DNA from: Microbacterium sp. H83
GTDB lineage: Bacteria; Actinomycetota; Actinomycetes; Actinomycetales; Microbacteriaceae
Direction: 5' to 3'
Length of the DNA: 64,000 bases
Assembly (NCBI RefSeq): GCF_001650405.1
Contig: NZ_LWCU01000009.1
Span: 24,627-88,626, forward strand
The position numbers were made by a program, and so were the translations under genes. The notes beneath the pieces are model-generated. The model saw only the letters and a program-made list of their open reading frames with translations. It was not told the DNA's origin and did no database searches. Each line of letters opens with the position of its first letter. Position 1 is the stretch's first letter. Below are positions 55,710 to 63,996 of this stretch, in pieces.

Positions 55710-56419
55710 GAGGCGAGCCCCATCGCGTCCATGCGCCGGGCGTGCGCGCCCATGAGCTCGGTGTAGACGAGCTCCACTCGGTCCTCGCTCATCGCGGCGA
55801 GCTCGGGCTGCCGCAGGGCCGACCGGCAGACGAGGATCGTGTCTCCGACGAGCCGTCGGGCCCACATCGACAGCAGCGAACGCCATTCCCCGTCGCCGTC
55901 GATCGTCTCCTGGATGATGGCGACGATCTCATGGCGGGCGTCGTCCGCGCTGAGGATGTCGGCCACGCGCGCGCCGACGTCGCCGTAGCTCGAGGCGAGC
56001 GCGAGGTAGAAGTCGTCCAGCATCCCCGCCGTGGTGTACACGGCGAGGAGGGTCTCACGAGGGCGCGCGCCGATGGTCTTGCGACGGAAGGCGTCGAGGT
56101 TCTCGCGGAACGGCAGCATCAGCTCGGTGGGGTCGTCACCCCGCTCGGCGATCAGCTCGACGATGGCGCGGTGCTTCTCCAGCGCCGCCCCGGCCGCGCG
56201 CGAGAGGGCCTCCTTCTCGGAGAGCTCGGGCGTCGCCCTGATCAATCGGGTGAGGGTCTCGAAGTACCCCAGCTGCAGGTACGCGGCCTGCCCGAGGAAG
56301 CGATCGAGCTCGGGCGCCAGCTCGGCGAAGTCGATGCGCGTCGCGGATCCCTGATCGCCACGACTGCGCAGCGTCAGCGTGCGTCGGGGCGTCCTCCGCT
56401 TCCAGAACCAGTTCACCAC
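55706..56419 (-). CDS. ferritin-like fold protein
   Basis: A 237-aa largely helical protein. The order of helices and the widely spaced Glu/His residues (RFLGQAAYLQLGYFETLTRL, ALEKHRAIVELIAERG, YLALASSYGD, DDARHEIVAIIQETI) fit a ferritin-like di-iron four-helix bundle, as in Rv3210c. Candidate ligands are in YFET, EKHR and ARHE; not all sites of a di-iron centre can be confirmed. GTG 56419 follows TATTGT by 7 nt; GTG 56428 is an alternative. It diverges from the RNA helicase gene. Confidence 0.78.
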   Translation of the reverse strand: MVNWFWKRRTPRRTLTLRSRGDQGSATRIDFAELAPELDRFLGQAAYLQLGYFETLTRLIRATPELSEKEALSRAAGAALEKHRAIVELIAERGDDPTELMLPFRENLDAFRRKTIGARPRETLLAVYTTAGMLDDFYLALASSYGDVGARVADILSADDARHEIVAIIQETIDGDGEWRSLLSMWARRLVGDTILVCRSALRQPELAAMSEDRVELVYTELMGAHARRMDAMGLAS

Positions 56420-56426
56420 GGGGTTC

Positions 56427-56432
56427 ACAATA
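56427..56432 (-). promoter_or_regulatory. -10 box of leaderless ferritin-like gene
   Basis: TATTGT on the minus strand, spacer GAACCCC (7 nt), then GTG 56419. Confidence 0.5.
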
Positions 56433-56473
56433 CTCGGCGCACCCGTACTCCCTGGCGTCCGCACCCCCTCGGG

Positions 56474-56479
56474 TAGGCT
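56474..56479 (+). promoter_or_regulatory. -10 box of the DEAD-box helicase gene
   Basis: TAGGCT. Transcription near 56486 gives a leader of about 100 nt that begins with the hairpin CCCCGC (56488-56493) and GCGGGG (56501-56506). Confidence 0.45.
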
Positions 56480-56540
56480 GGTGGTGTCCCCGCCGTCGGA
56501 GCGGGGCCCGCGCCTGTGGCACAAGAGACGGCGTGGATCC

Positions 56541-56582
56541 GTGAACGTGGCGATCTCCACCGGTCGCCGGACAGGCATCTGA
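56541..56582 (+). CDS. possible 13-codon leader ORF before the RNA helicase
   Basis: A short GTG-started frame in the helicase leader encodes MNVAISTGRRTGI and stops 3 nt before the helicase TTG. No classical ribosome-binding site is visible before the helicase start, so re-initiation from this small ORF could start helicase translation. It may also be chance. Confidence 0.3.
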   Translation: MNVAISTGRRTGI

Positions 56583-56585
56583 ACA

Positions 56586-58100
56586 TTGACAACCTTCGCT
56601 GATCTCGGAATCGATCAGGACATCGTCGACGCACTCGCCGCCAAGGGCATCGTCGACGCGTTCCCCATTCAGGAGCAGACCATCCCCCTCGGCCTCCCCG
56701 GCCAGGACATCATCGGCCAGGCCAAGACCGGCACCGGCAAGACCTTCGGCTTCGGCATCCCCGTGGTGCAGCGTCTCGGTCAGAACCCCGAGCCCGGCGT
56801 GAAGGCGCTCATCGTGGTCCCGACGCGCGAGCTTGCGGTCCAGGTGTATGAGGACATCGATCTGCTCACCAACAACCGCTCGACGAGCGTCGTCGCCATC
56901 TACGGAGGCAAGGCCTACGAGGGCCAGATCGACCAGCTCAAGGCCGGCGCGCAGATCGTCGTCGGCACGCCCGGTCGTCTGATCGACCTCGCCGGCCAGC
57001 GCCTCCTCGACCTCTCGAACGCGACCGAGGTCGTGCTCGACGAGGCAGACAAGATGCTCGACCTCGGCTTCCTCGCCGACATCGAGAAGATCTTCCAGAA
57101 GGTGCCGGCGGTGCGGCACACGCAGCTGTTCTCGGCCACCATGCCCGGACCGATCGTCGCCCTCGCGCGCCGATTCATGAGCAACCCGATCCACATCCGC
57201 GCGAACGACCCCGACGAGGGGCTCACCCAGGCGAACATCAAGCACCTCGTCTACCGGGCGCACTCGCTCGACAAGGACGAGGTGATCGCCCGCATCCTGC
57301 AGGCCGAAGGGCGCGGGAAGACCGTCATCTTCACCCGCACGAAGCGCGCGGCACAGCGTCTCGTCGACGAGCTCGGCGACCGCGGCTTCAACGTCGGCGG
57401 CGTGCACGGCGACATGGGTCAGGACCAGCGCGAGCGCTCGATGGCCGCGTTCAAGGCCGGCAAGAAGGACGTCCTGGTGGCGACCGACGTCGCCGCGCGC
57501 GGCATCGACGTCGACGACGTGACCCACGTCATCAACCACACGATCCCCGACGAGGACAAGACGTACCTTCACCGAGCCGGCCGCACCGGTCGCGCGGGCA
57601 AGACGGGCATCGCCGTGACGTTCGTCGACTGGGAGGACCTGCACAAGTGGGCCCTCATCAACCGCGCTCTCGAGTTCGGCCAGCCCGAGCCGGTCGAGAC
57701 CTACTCGTCGAGCCCCCACCTCTACACGGACCTCGACATCCCCGAGGGAACGAAGGGCCGCCTCGTCACCGCGCCGAAGGCCGAGCGCCCGCCGCGGACG
57801 CCTCGCCCCGAGCGCGCCGCGGACGCTGCCGCCGAAGGGACCGCGGAGGGCGGCACGCGCCGTCGCCGTCGCCGTCGCGGCGGCTCGACCCCCGTCGGAT
57901 CCACCTTCGCGGAGGGCGAGCAGGACTCGGCGGCCGGCGAGTCGTCGTCGGCCACTGCGGATCGCGGCGCCGAGGGTGCGGGCACGCACGACGGCGCGGG
58001 CAAGGAGCACCACGACGGCAAGCCGGCACCCGCACGGCGCCGTCGCCGCCGCCGCGGAGGATCCGGCGGCGCCGGAGCCGCTCCCGTCGTCGGAGCCTGA
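56586..58100 (+). CDS. DEAD/DEAH-box RNA helicase (RhlE/CshA-like)
   Basis: A 504-aa RNA helicase. The Q motif is FADLGIDQDIVDALAAKGIVDAFPIQEQTI; motif I is AKTGTGKTFGFG, PTRELAVQ, motif II LDEADKMLD (DEAD), motif III SATMPGP, and motif VI HRAGRTGRAGKTG. The last 110 residues are low-complexity with two Arg blocks and GGS runs for RNA binding. Such helicases remodel RNA in cold adaptation and ribosome assembly. TTG 56586 is the only start, since an in-frame stop lies just upstream. A strong hairpin terminator follows. Confidence 0.95.
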   Translation: MTTFADLGIDQDIVDALAAKGIVDAFPIQEQTIPLGLPGQDIIGQAKTGTGKTFGFGIPVVQRLGQNPEPGVKALIVVPTRELAVQVYEDIDLLTNNRSTSVVAIYGGKAYEGQIDQLKAGAQIVVGTPGRLIDLAGQRLLDLSNATEVVLDEADKMLDLGFLADIEKIFQKVPAVRHTQLFSATMPGPIVALARRFMSNPIHIRANDPDEGLTQANIKHLVYRAHSLDKDEVIARILQAEGRGKTVIFTRTKRAAQRLVDELGDRGFNVGGVHGDMGQDQRERSMAAFKAGKKDVLVATDVAARGIDVDDVTHVINHTIPDEDKTYLHRAGRTGRAGKTGIAVTFVDWEDLHKWALINRALEFGQPEPVETYSSSPHLYTDLDIPEGTKGRLVTAPKAERPPRTPRPERAADAAAEGTAEGGTRRRRRRRGGSTPVGSTFAEGEQDSAAGESSSATADRGAEGAGTHDGAGKEHHDGKPAPARRRRRRRGGSGGAGAAPVVGA

Positions 58101-58112
58101 TCGAACGCATCG

Positions 58113-58149
58113 AAGGGGACGGATGCGCCGCGGCGGCATCCGTCCCCTT
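58113..58149 (+). terminator. hairpin terminator behind the RNA helicase
   Basis: 14-bp perfect stem (58113-58126 with 58136-58149) around a GC-palindromic loop, followed by CGTCGTC. Confidence 0.8.
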
Positions 58150-58201
58150 CGTCGTCGAGTTCCTTCTCGGCGAGCCGGTACGCCCGCCCCGCGAGCCGCC
58201 G

Positions 58202-59077
58202 TCAGGGATACAGCGGCTCGGAGCCCGTCGCGCGATCGATGAGGCGCGCGACCATGTCGGTCGCGGTCGTGTTCTCCCCGGGAATGTTCGGCTTGCCGGT
58301 GCCGTGGTAGTCGCTCGAGCCGGTGATGATGAGGTCGTGCGCCGCCGCCAGCTCGTGCAGCCTGCGCTTGCCCGCCTCGGTGTTCTCGCGGTGGTCGATC
58401 TCGAACCCGCCGAGCCCCGCGTCGATGAGTCTCTCGATGAACGGCACCGGCATCATCCGGTCGCGGCCCGCCGTGACCGGATGCGCGATGACGGCCACTC
58501 CCCCGGCATCCGTGATCAGCCGCACCGCCGTGAGCGGATCCGGTGCGTAATGCGGCTCGTAGTAGCCCTCCCGAGGGTGGAGGATCCCGTCGAACGCCTC
58601 GGTGCGGTCGCGCACGATCCCCCGGGCGACCAGCGCGTCGGCGATATGCGGACGGCCCACGGTGGCGTCCAGGGCAGTCTGGGCGACGACATCGGCCCAC
58701 TCCAGATCGTAGTCGCGGCCGATGTTGCGGACGATCCGCTCCGCCCGGCCGATCCGGTCGTCCCGGATCCGCGAGGTCTCGGCGAGGATGCCCTCGTCTC
58801 GAGGATCGAACAGGTAGCCGAGGACGTGCACGCTGCGCCACTCGTGCTTGGCGGACAACTCCATGCCGGGCACGAAGGTCATGCCGAGCCGCTGCGCGGC
58901 CTCACCGGCCTCCCCCCATCCCGTGGTGCGGTCGTGGTCGGTCAGGGCGAGGGTGCGGACTCCGTGCGCATGGGCCTGACGGACGACCTCGGCCGGCGCC
59001 TCCGTGCCGTCGGAATGGTTGGAGTGCAGGTGCAGATCGGCGGGACCTGCGAAGCGGAGCGAGGGAGCGGCGGCCAT
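58202..59077 (-). CDS. PHP domain phosphoesterase (RNase AM/YciV-like)
   Basis: A 291-aa PHP-family metal hydrolase: DLHLHSNHSDGTEAP, LALTDHDRTTGW, VPGMELSAKHEWRSVHVLGY, AHPVTAGRD, and ITGSSDYHGTGKPN provide the His/Asp ligands of the trinuclear site. The closest characterised group includes YciV/RNase AM, which acts on 5' ends of RNA and on 3',5'-nucleoside bisphosphates. ATG 59077 follows TACGCT by 6 nt. It diverges from the endonuclease/exonuclease/phosphatase gene. Confidence 0.9.
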   Translation of the reverse strand: MAAAPSLRFAGPADLHLHSNHSDGTEAPAEVVRQAHAHGVRTLALTDHDRTTGWGEAGEAAQRLGMTFVPGMELSAKHEWRSVHVLGYLFDPRDEGILAETSRIRDDRIGRAERIVRNIGRDYDLEWADVVAQTALDATVGRPHIADALVARGIVRDRTEAFDGILHPREGYYEPHYAPDPLTAVRLITDAGGVAVIAHPVTAGRDRMMPVPFIERLIDAGLGGFEIDHRENTEAGKRRLHELAAAHDLIITGSSDYHGTGKPNIPGENTTATDMVARLIDRATGSEPLYP

Positions 59078-59083
59078 CCCTCG

Positions 59084-59089
59084 AGCGTA
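59084..59089 (-). promoter_or_regulatory. -10 box of leaderless PHP gene
   Basis: TACGCT on the minus strand, spacer CGAGGG (6 nt), then ATG 59077. Confidence 0.6.
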
Positions 59090-59156
59090 CCGACGCCCGG
59101 GGACTCGGGATGCGCGCGCCGCCGCGCCGCGGCAGGGAGTTCACAGCCATCGCTTC

Positions 59157-59162
59157 TACGCT
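59157..59162 (+). promoter_or_regulatory. -10 box of leaderless EEP gene
   Basis: TACGCT, spacer GGAGGAG (7 nt), then ATG 59170. Confidence 0.55.
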
Positions 59163-59169
59163 GGAGGAG

Positions 59170-60192
59170 ATGTTTCGTCTCCTGGGGATCCTCTTCACCG
59201 TGCTGCTCGCGATCGCGACCGCCGTCGTGGTCTGGCCGCAGTTCTTCCGTCTCGAGCAGACGTTCCCGTTCGCGCAGATCGTCGCCGCGCGCGGCGTCGT
59301 CCTGGGCGCCTTCCTCGTGGTCGCCGCCCTCGCGCTGCTCCTCCTGCTCGCCCGGCCGCTCCGAGGCTTCGCCGCCTCCGTGCTGATCGTCGCCCTGCTC
59401 GGCGCCGGCGCCACCGCCGCCGTCGGACTCGTGCGCGGATTCGGCGGCGACTCGCTCCCTGCCGCGACGGAGGGCAGCATCAGAGTCCTGACCTGGAACA
59501 CCGCGGGCGACAAGGTGTCGGCCGAGCAGGTCGCCCAGCAGATCCTCGATCGGGATGCCGACATCGTGGCACTGCCGGAGACCACCGAGGCGGTCGGAGA
59601 GCAGATCGCCGTCATGCTCCGCGAGCAGGGTCGCCCGATGTGGGTTCACCATGTGCAGTTCCAGCCCGATGTCGTCGACGGCCCGAAGTCCTGGCACACC
59701 ACCGTCCTGGTCTCCACCGACCTCGGAGAGTACTCGGTGATCGAGTCGTCGGAGGACGGCTCGAGCAACACCGGCTCGGTGCCGAGCGCCGTGCTCATGC
59801 CCGTCGACGGGAGCGGCCCGACCGTCGTGGCCGTGCACGCCGTCGCGCCCCGCATGGAGGACATGGAGCAGTGGCGGTCGGACCTGCGCTGGATCGCCGA
59901 CCAGTGCCCCGAGGGCGACTTCGTGCTCGCCGGAGATTTCAACGCGACTGTCGACCACATGGCGGGCCTCGGCGTCGACGGCGGCGACATGGGCTTCTGC
60001 CGCGACGCCGCCTCCCGCAGCGGCAACGGCCTGAGCGGCACGTGGCCGAGCTCCCTCCCCGCGCTGCTCAGCACGCCGATCGATCACGTGATGGCCTCCC
60101 CGAACTGGACGCCGACCGGATCCGTGGTCATCGACGACGCCGGCGGCAGCGACCACCGCGGTCTCGTGGTGCAGCTCGAGCCCGCAGGCTGA
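59170..60192 (+). CDS. membrane-anchored endonuclease/exonuclease/phosphatase (EEP) family protein
   Basis: A 340-aa protein with three N-terminal helices (about 3-23, 38-60, 66-88) and an extracytoplasmic EEP domain: IRVLTWNTAGD, DIVALPETTEAV, VVAVHAVAPRMEDMEQWRSDL, FVLAGDFNATVDH, TPIDHVM and GSDHRGLVV. These are the catalytic Glu, Asp, Asn and His positions of the fold. The substrate may be a nucleic acid, a phospholipid or an inositol phosphate; it cannot be told from sequence. The longer upstream frame is antisense to the PHP gene. Confidence 0.88.
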   Translation: MFRLLGILFTVLLAIATAVVVWPQFFRLEQTFPFAQIVAARGVVLGAFLVVAALALLLLLARPLRGFAASVLIVALLGAGATAAVGLVRGFGGDSLPAATEGSIRVLTWNTAGDKVSAEQVAQQILDRDADIVALPETTEAVGEQIAVMLREQGRPMWVHHVQFQPDVVDGPKSWHTTVLVSTDLGEYSVIESSEDGSSNTGSVPSAVLMPVDGSGPTVVAVHAVAPRMEDMEQWRSDLRWIADQCPEGDFVLAGDFNATVDHMAGLGVDGGDMGFCRDAASRSGNGLSGTWPSSLPALLSTPIDHVMASPNWTPTGSVVIDDAGGSDHRGLVVQLEPAG

Positions 60193-60217
60193 GATCCCGC
60201 CGGCTCCAGGCAGGTGA

Positions 60218-60223
60218 CAGACT
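60218..60223 (+). promoter_or_regulatory. -10 box of leaderless aminopeptidase gene
   Basis: CAGACT, spacer GGAGGG (6 nt), then ATG 60230. Confidence 0.5.
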
Positions 60224-60229
60224 GGAGGG

Positions 60230-61651
60230 ATGAGCACCGCAGAACGCGACACGATCGCCGAGGCCAGCGTCGAGGCACCCGTCGAGAACAGCACCACGAA
60301 CCGCAAGCAGCCCTTCCCCCAGGGCTTCCTCGACACCATCTCCACCGGGTGGGGCGAGCGCACCGAGACCCTCCCGGCGCCGCGGGCGCAGGCGCCGTAC
60401 GCCGCGAAGCGCCGCGCCGCCGTCTCGGCCGCGTTCCCCGGCAAGCGCCTGGTCATCCCCGCCGGATCGCTCAAGCAGCGCAGCAACGACACCGACTACG
60501 TGTTCCGCGCGCACTCGGCCTTCGCCCACCTCACCGGCTGGGCCGCGGACTCCGAGCCCGACTCGGTGCTCGTCTTCGAGCCGACCGATGCCGGCCACGA
60601 CATCGTGCTCCACTTCCGCGAGCGCGCCGACCGCACCACGACCGAGTTCTACGCCGATGCGACCGTCGGCGAGTTCTGGATCGGCCCCCGCCCGTCGCTC
60701 GCCGGAGTCGCCGCCGATCTCGGCATCGCGACCGCGCACCTCGCGGACTTCGCTCCCACCGAGGGGCAGCTGGTGCTCGACGAGGACGACGACCTGACCC
60801 GGGTGGTCTCCGAGCTGCGCCTGGTGAAGGACGAGTTCGAGATCGAGGAGATGCGACGCGCCGTCGACATCACCGCCCAGGGCTTCGACGACATCATCCG
60901 CGCGCTTCCCGACGCGGTCGCGCACGCACGCGGCGAACGCGTGGTCGAGGGCGTCTTCCACCGCCGTGCGCGCGAGGACGGCAACGGAGAGGGCTACGAC
61001 ACCATCGCGGCATCCGGCCCGCACGCGTGCTACCTCCATTGGACGCGCAACGACGGCACCCTCGTGCCCGGCGACCTGATCCTGGTGGATGCCGGCGTCG
61101 AGGCCGACAGCCTGTACACCGCCGACATCACCCGCACCCTTCCCGTCTCGGGAACGTTCACCGACGTCCAGCGCCGCGTGTACGAGGCCGTGCGCGAGGC
61201 CGCCGACGCGGCGTTCGCCGCCGCCCGGATCGGCGTCCGGTTCCGCGAGGTGCACGAGGCCGCCATGAAGGTCATCGCCGCACGTGTGGCGGAGTGGGGA
61301 CTCCTGCCGGTGACGGCGCAGGAAGCCCTCGACGCGGACGCCGGCGGTCAGCACCGCCGCTACATGGTCCACGGGACCTCCCACCACCTCGGCATCGACG
61401 TGCACGACTGCGCGCAGGCCCGCCGCGAGATGTACTACGACGGCATCCTGGCACCGGGCATGGTGTTCACGATCGAGCCCGGTCTGTACTTCCAGATCGA
61501 CGACGTGACCGTCCCGGCCGAGTATCGCGGCATCGGCGTGCGGATCGAGGACGACATCCTCATGACGGAGGACGGCCCGGTCAATCTCTCCGCCGGCATC
61601 CCCCGCTCCGCCGACGAGGTGGAGGCCTGGATCGCACGCGTGCAGGCCTGA
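60230..61651 (+). CDS. pepP: Xaa-Pro aminopeptidase (aminopeptidase P family)
   Basis: A 473-aa pita-bread metallopeptidase that removes an N-terminal residue next to proline. An N-terminal domain (about 1-190) precedes the catalytic domain. Metal ligands are visible in order: Asp in ILVDAGVEADSLY, Asp in TADITRTLP, His in HGTSHHLGIDVHD, Glu in TIEPGLYF and Glu in GVRIEDDIL. Length fits the family. It precedes a phosphotransferase gene by 8 nt, so the two may share a transcript. Confidence 0.95.
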   Translation: MSTAERDTIAEASVEAPVENSTTNRKQPFPQGFLDTISTGWGERTETLPAPRAQAPYAAKRRAAVSAAFPGKRLVIPAGSLKQRSNDTDYVFRAHSAFAHLTGWAADSEPDSVLVFEPTDAGHDIVLHFRERADRTTTEFYADATVGEFWIGPRPSLAGVAADLGIATAHLADFAPTEGQLVLDEDDDLTRVVSELRLVKDEFEIEEMRRAVDITAQGFDDIIRALPDAVAHARGERVVEGVFHRRAREDGNGEGYDTIAASGPHACYLHWTRNDGTLVPGDLILVDAGVEADSLYTADITRTLPVSGTFTDVQRRVYEAVREAADAAFAAARIGVRFREVHEAAMKVIAARVAEWGLLPVTAQEALDADAGGQHRRYMVHGTSHHLGIDVHDCAQARREMYYDGILAPGMVFTIEPGLYFQIDDVTVPAEYRGIGVRIEDDILMTEDGPVNLSAGIPRSADEVEAWIARVQA

Positions 61652-61659
61652 CGGCGCCG

Positions 61660-62556
61660 ATGCACGATGGCGAGCTGACGATCACGGAGGCGACCGCTGC
61701 GCGACTCATCGCGCAGCGGTTCCCCGCTCTCGCCACCGCCCCGCTGCGCACCGTGCACGCGCCGGGCACGGTGAACACCATCGTCCGCATCGGCGATGAC
61801 CTCGCGGCGCGATTCCCCCGGCTCCCGGAGAGCGAGTCCGTCCTCGAGGCCGAAGCAGCCGCCATGCGCGAGCTCGCCGCCGCGAGCTCTGTGCCCACTC
61901 CGAGGCCGTACGGGCTCGCGGCGCCGGCATCCGACTACCCGTCGGCATGGTCGGTGCAGACCTGGATCCCCGGCGCCACCGCCGCTCACGACAGCCACGC
62001 CGCCTGCGCGTCCCTGGCCGGAGACGTCGCGGAGCTCATCGCCTCGCTGCGCGCCGTCGACGTCGGCGGGAGATCGTTCGACGGACACGGCCGCGGCGGC
62101 GACGACCTCACCGCGCACGACGAGTGGGTGGAGCACTGCATGGGCCGGAGCGCGCACCGACTCGATCCCGACCGCGTACGACGCCTCTGGCACGCTCTTC
62201 GCGACCTGCCGCCGTGCGGCCCCGACATGATGAGTCATCGGGACCTCACGCCCTTCAACCTTCTCGTCGCCGATGACCGCCTGGTCGGTGTGCTCGACGG
62301 CGGAGCTTTCGGCCCCGCCGACCGCGCCCTCGACCTCGTCGCCGCCTGGCACCTGTTCGACGCCCGCCGTCGGCTGCTCGTGCGCGAACGCCTCGACGTC
62401 CGCGATGCGGAGTGGCGTCGCGGTGCGGCCTGGGCTCTCCAGCAGGCGATGGGGCTCGTGTGGTACTACGAGCTGTCGAACCCCGCGATGAGCGCGCTCG
62501 GTCTTTCCACGATGCACCGGCTGCTCGGCGACGACGAACTCGCGGCGGTGCGCTGA
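61660..62556 (+). CDS. APH-family phosphotransferase
   Basis: A 298-aa aminoglycoside phosphotransferase-fold protein. Catalytic loop MSHRDLTPFNLLVADD (HxDxxxxN) and metal-binding VLDGGAFGPADRALDL (the usual D-x-D/E is DGGAF here) are present; the N-lobe has FPRLPESESVLEAEAAAMREL. The HRD motif argues for a working kinase, but the substrate is unknown. No ribosome-binding site is seen, and its start is 8 nt after the pepP stop. It converges on the alpha/beta hydrolase gene. Confidence 0.85.
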   Translation: MHDGELTITEATAARLIAQRFPALATAPLRTVHAPGTVNTIVRIGDDLAARFPRLPESESVLEAEAAAMRELAAASSVPTPRPYGLAAPASDYPSAWSVQTWIPGATAAHDSHAACASLAGDVAELIASLRAVDVGGRSFDGHGRGGDDLTAHDEWVEHCMGRSAHRLDPDRVRRLWHALRDLPPCGPDMMSHRDLTPFNLLVADDRLVGVLDGGAFGPADRALDLVAAWHLFDARRRLLVRERLDVRDAEWRRGAAWALQQAMGLVWYYELSNPAMSALGLSTMHRLLGDDELAAVR

Positions 62557-62575
62557 GGACTCGGGCGCGAACCGA

Positions 62576-63226
62576 TCAGGCGCGGATGAACTCCACGACG
62601 TGCGGGGCGAGGGAGGCGCCGATGTCGGATGCCGAGCGCCGGCGCCCCTTCACCTCGAACGTGTGCCCGCCACCCTCGACCCAGACCACACGCGCGTCCT
62701 GACAGGTCGCCAGCACATCGTCGAACTGCGAGCGCGGCTGGATGAACGGATCTTCGGTCCCCTCGACGAACAGCTGCGGGACGCGGATCGCGGGGAGATG
62801 CTCGGCACGCGGCTTCTCCGGCCTGCCGGGCGCATGGAGCGGGTACCCGAGATACGCGAGGCCGTTCACCTCGAGTCCCTCGGAGACGGCCATGGAGGCC
62901 ATGCGTCCCCCGTACGACTTTCCCGCCGCCCAGATCGCGGCGTCCGGCTCCTGCTCGCGCGCGAAGGCGGTGACCGCGCGCCACGTGGCGATCGCGTGCG
63001 AGGCTGGGCCGGGCATCCGTCGCCCCTGCTCGACATAGGGGAAGTTGAAGCGCAGCGTCGAGAAGCCGACGTCCCCGAGCGCGTCCGAGAAGCCAGTGAG
63101 GAACGGGTGGTCCTTGCCGGTGCCCGCTCCGTGGGCGATGATCACGACCGCGCCGAGGTGCCCTCGCGACCAGTCCGCCGAGACGGTCGCGGGTCCCGCG
63201 GGCAGCTCGACACGGACGTCGACCAT
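62576..63226 (-). CDS. alpha/beta hydrolase (dienelactone hydrolase/Tex30-like)
   Basis: A 216-aa small alpha/beta hydrolase. It has VVIIAHGAGTGKDHPFLTGF, FNFPYVEQGRRMP, the nucleophile elbow AAGKSYGGRMASMA (GKSYG, Ser nucleophile), LFVEGTEDPF (acid) and VEGGGHTFEV (His). This matches the KANL3/Tex30-type bacterial hydrolases. Its ATG overlaps the stop of the upstream gene by one base (TGATG). The substrate is unknown; the upstream extension of the frame is inside the neighbour. Confidence 0.9.
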   Translation of the reverse strand: MVDVRVELPAGPATVSADWSRGHLGAVVIIAHGAGTGKDHPFLTGFSDALGDVGFSTLRFNFPYVEQGRRMPGPASHAIATWRAVTAFAREQEPDAAIWAAGKSYGGRMASMAVSEGLEVNGLAYLGYPLHAPGRPEKPRAEHLPAIRVPQLFVEGTEDPFIQPRSQFDDVLATCQDARVVWVEGGGHTFEVKGRRRSASDIGASLAPHVVEFIRA

Positions 63227-63996
63227 CAGGCGCGCAGGTAGGGGATCGCGATCGGCACCCGCATGACCCTGCCCGAGGATGCCCGCACCATTCCGACGAT
63301 CACGAGGATCAGGTGGAGCACCGAGACCGCGAAGTAGATCGTGATCGGGATGCCGAGCGGATAGAAGCCGGTGACCGGGGAGTCCGCGGTGAGGGTGAAG
63401 AGCAGCACGAAGTGCGAGACCAGGAGGATCGTCGAGACCAGCAGATACGTCAGTCCCCAGTTCAGAGCGACCCTGGCGTTCTCCCTGGCGACACCGCCGA
63501 ACCGGCGGGAGGCGCCTCCCCCGACCGCCATCGCGATTCCCGATGCCAGGCCGCCCACGAACGGGAAAGGGATCAGGATGAGCAGTCCGAGCGCCCACGG
63601 CAGCAGACCTCGCGTCGGCACGGCGGCCGGATACGCGCCGACGGGATAGCCGCCTGCGGGATACGAGGCGGCGGGCGGCGGGGCGTACTGCGGTGCCGGC
63701 GGCGGGGCGTACCCCGGCGCGAGCGGCGGGGCGTACCCGGGCGCGGACGGCGGGGCGTACCCGGGCGCGGACGCAGGTGCGGGTGCGGCATACCCGGGCG
63801 CCGGCGGCGGCGCGTCTCCGGATGCCGGAGGCGGGGCGTACCCGGATGCCGACGGCGGGGCGTACCCGGGCGCGGGCGGCGGGGCGTACCCGGGCGCCGG
63901 CGGCGGGGCGTATCGAGGAGCGGCGGATGCGGGCGGCGCGTCCGCGCCCGCGACACCGTCTGCGGCGGACACGGGCTCGTTCTCGGGAGCGGTCAT
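63226..63996 (-). CDS. proline-rich repeat membrane protein with DUF4870-like domain
   Basis: A 256-aa protein. Residues 29-111 are ten Tyr-Ala-Pro-rich units of 8 (one of 11) residues, low-complexity and probably flexible. Three or four helices follow (about 125-150, 175-200, 205-235), matching the DUF4870 membrane-domain type. The N-terminal repeat may bind SH3-like or wall partners, or serve as a spacer; this is inference. The start at 63996 lies 4 nt inside the window edge, so its promoter is not visible. It is coupled with the alpha/beta hydrolase. Confidence 0.83.
   Translation of the reverse strand: MTAPENEPVSAADGVAGADAPPASAAPRYAPPPAPGYAPPPAPGYAPPSASGYAPPPASGDAPPPAPGYAAPAPASAPGYAPPSAPGYAPPLAPGYAPPPAPQYAPPPAASYPAGGYPVGAYPAAVPTRGLLPWALGLLILIPFPFVGGLASGIAMAVGGGASRRFGGVARENARVALNWGLTYLLVSTILLVSHFVLLFTLTADSPVTGFYPLGIPITIYFAVSVLHLILVIVGMVRASSGRVMRVPIAIPYLRA
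63664..63912 (-). repeat. 24-bp tandem repeats coding YAPPPAPG units
   Basis: Ten degenerate units in frame (nine of 24 bp and one of 33 bp). Copies differ by a few bases and the array is prone to copy-number change. Confidence 0.85.
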
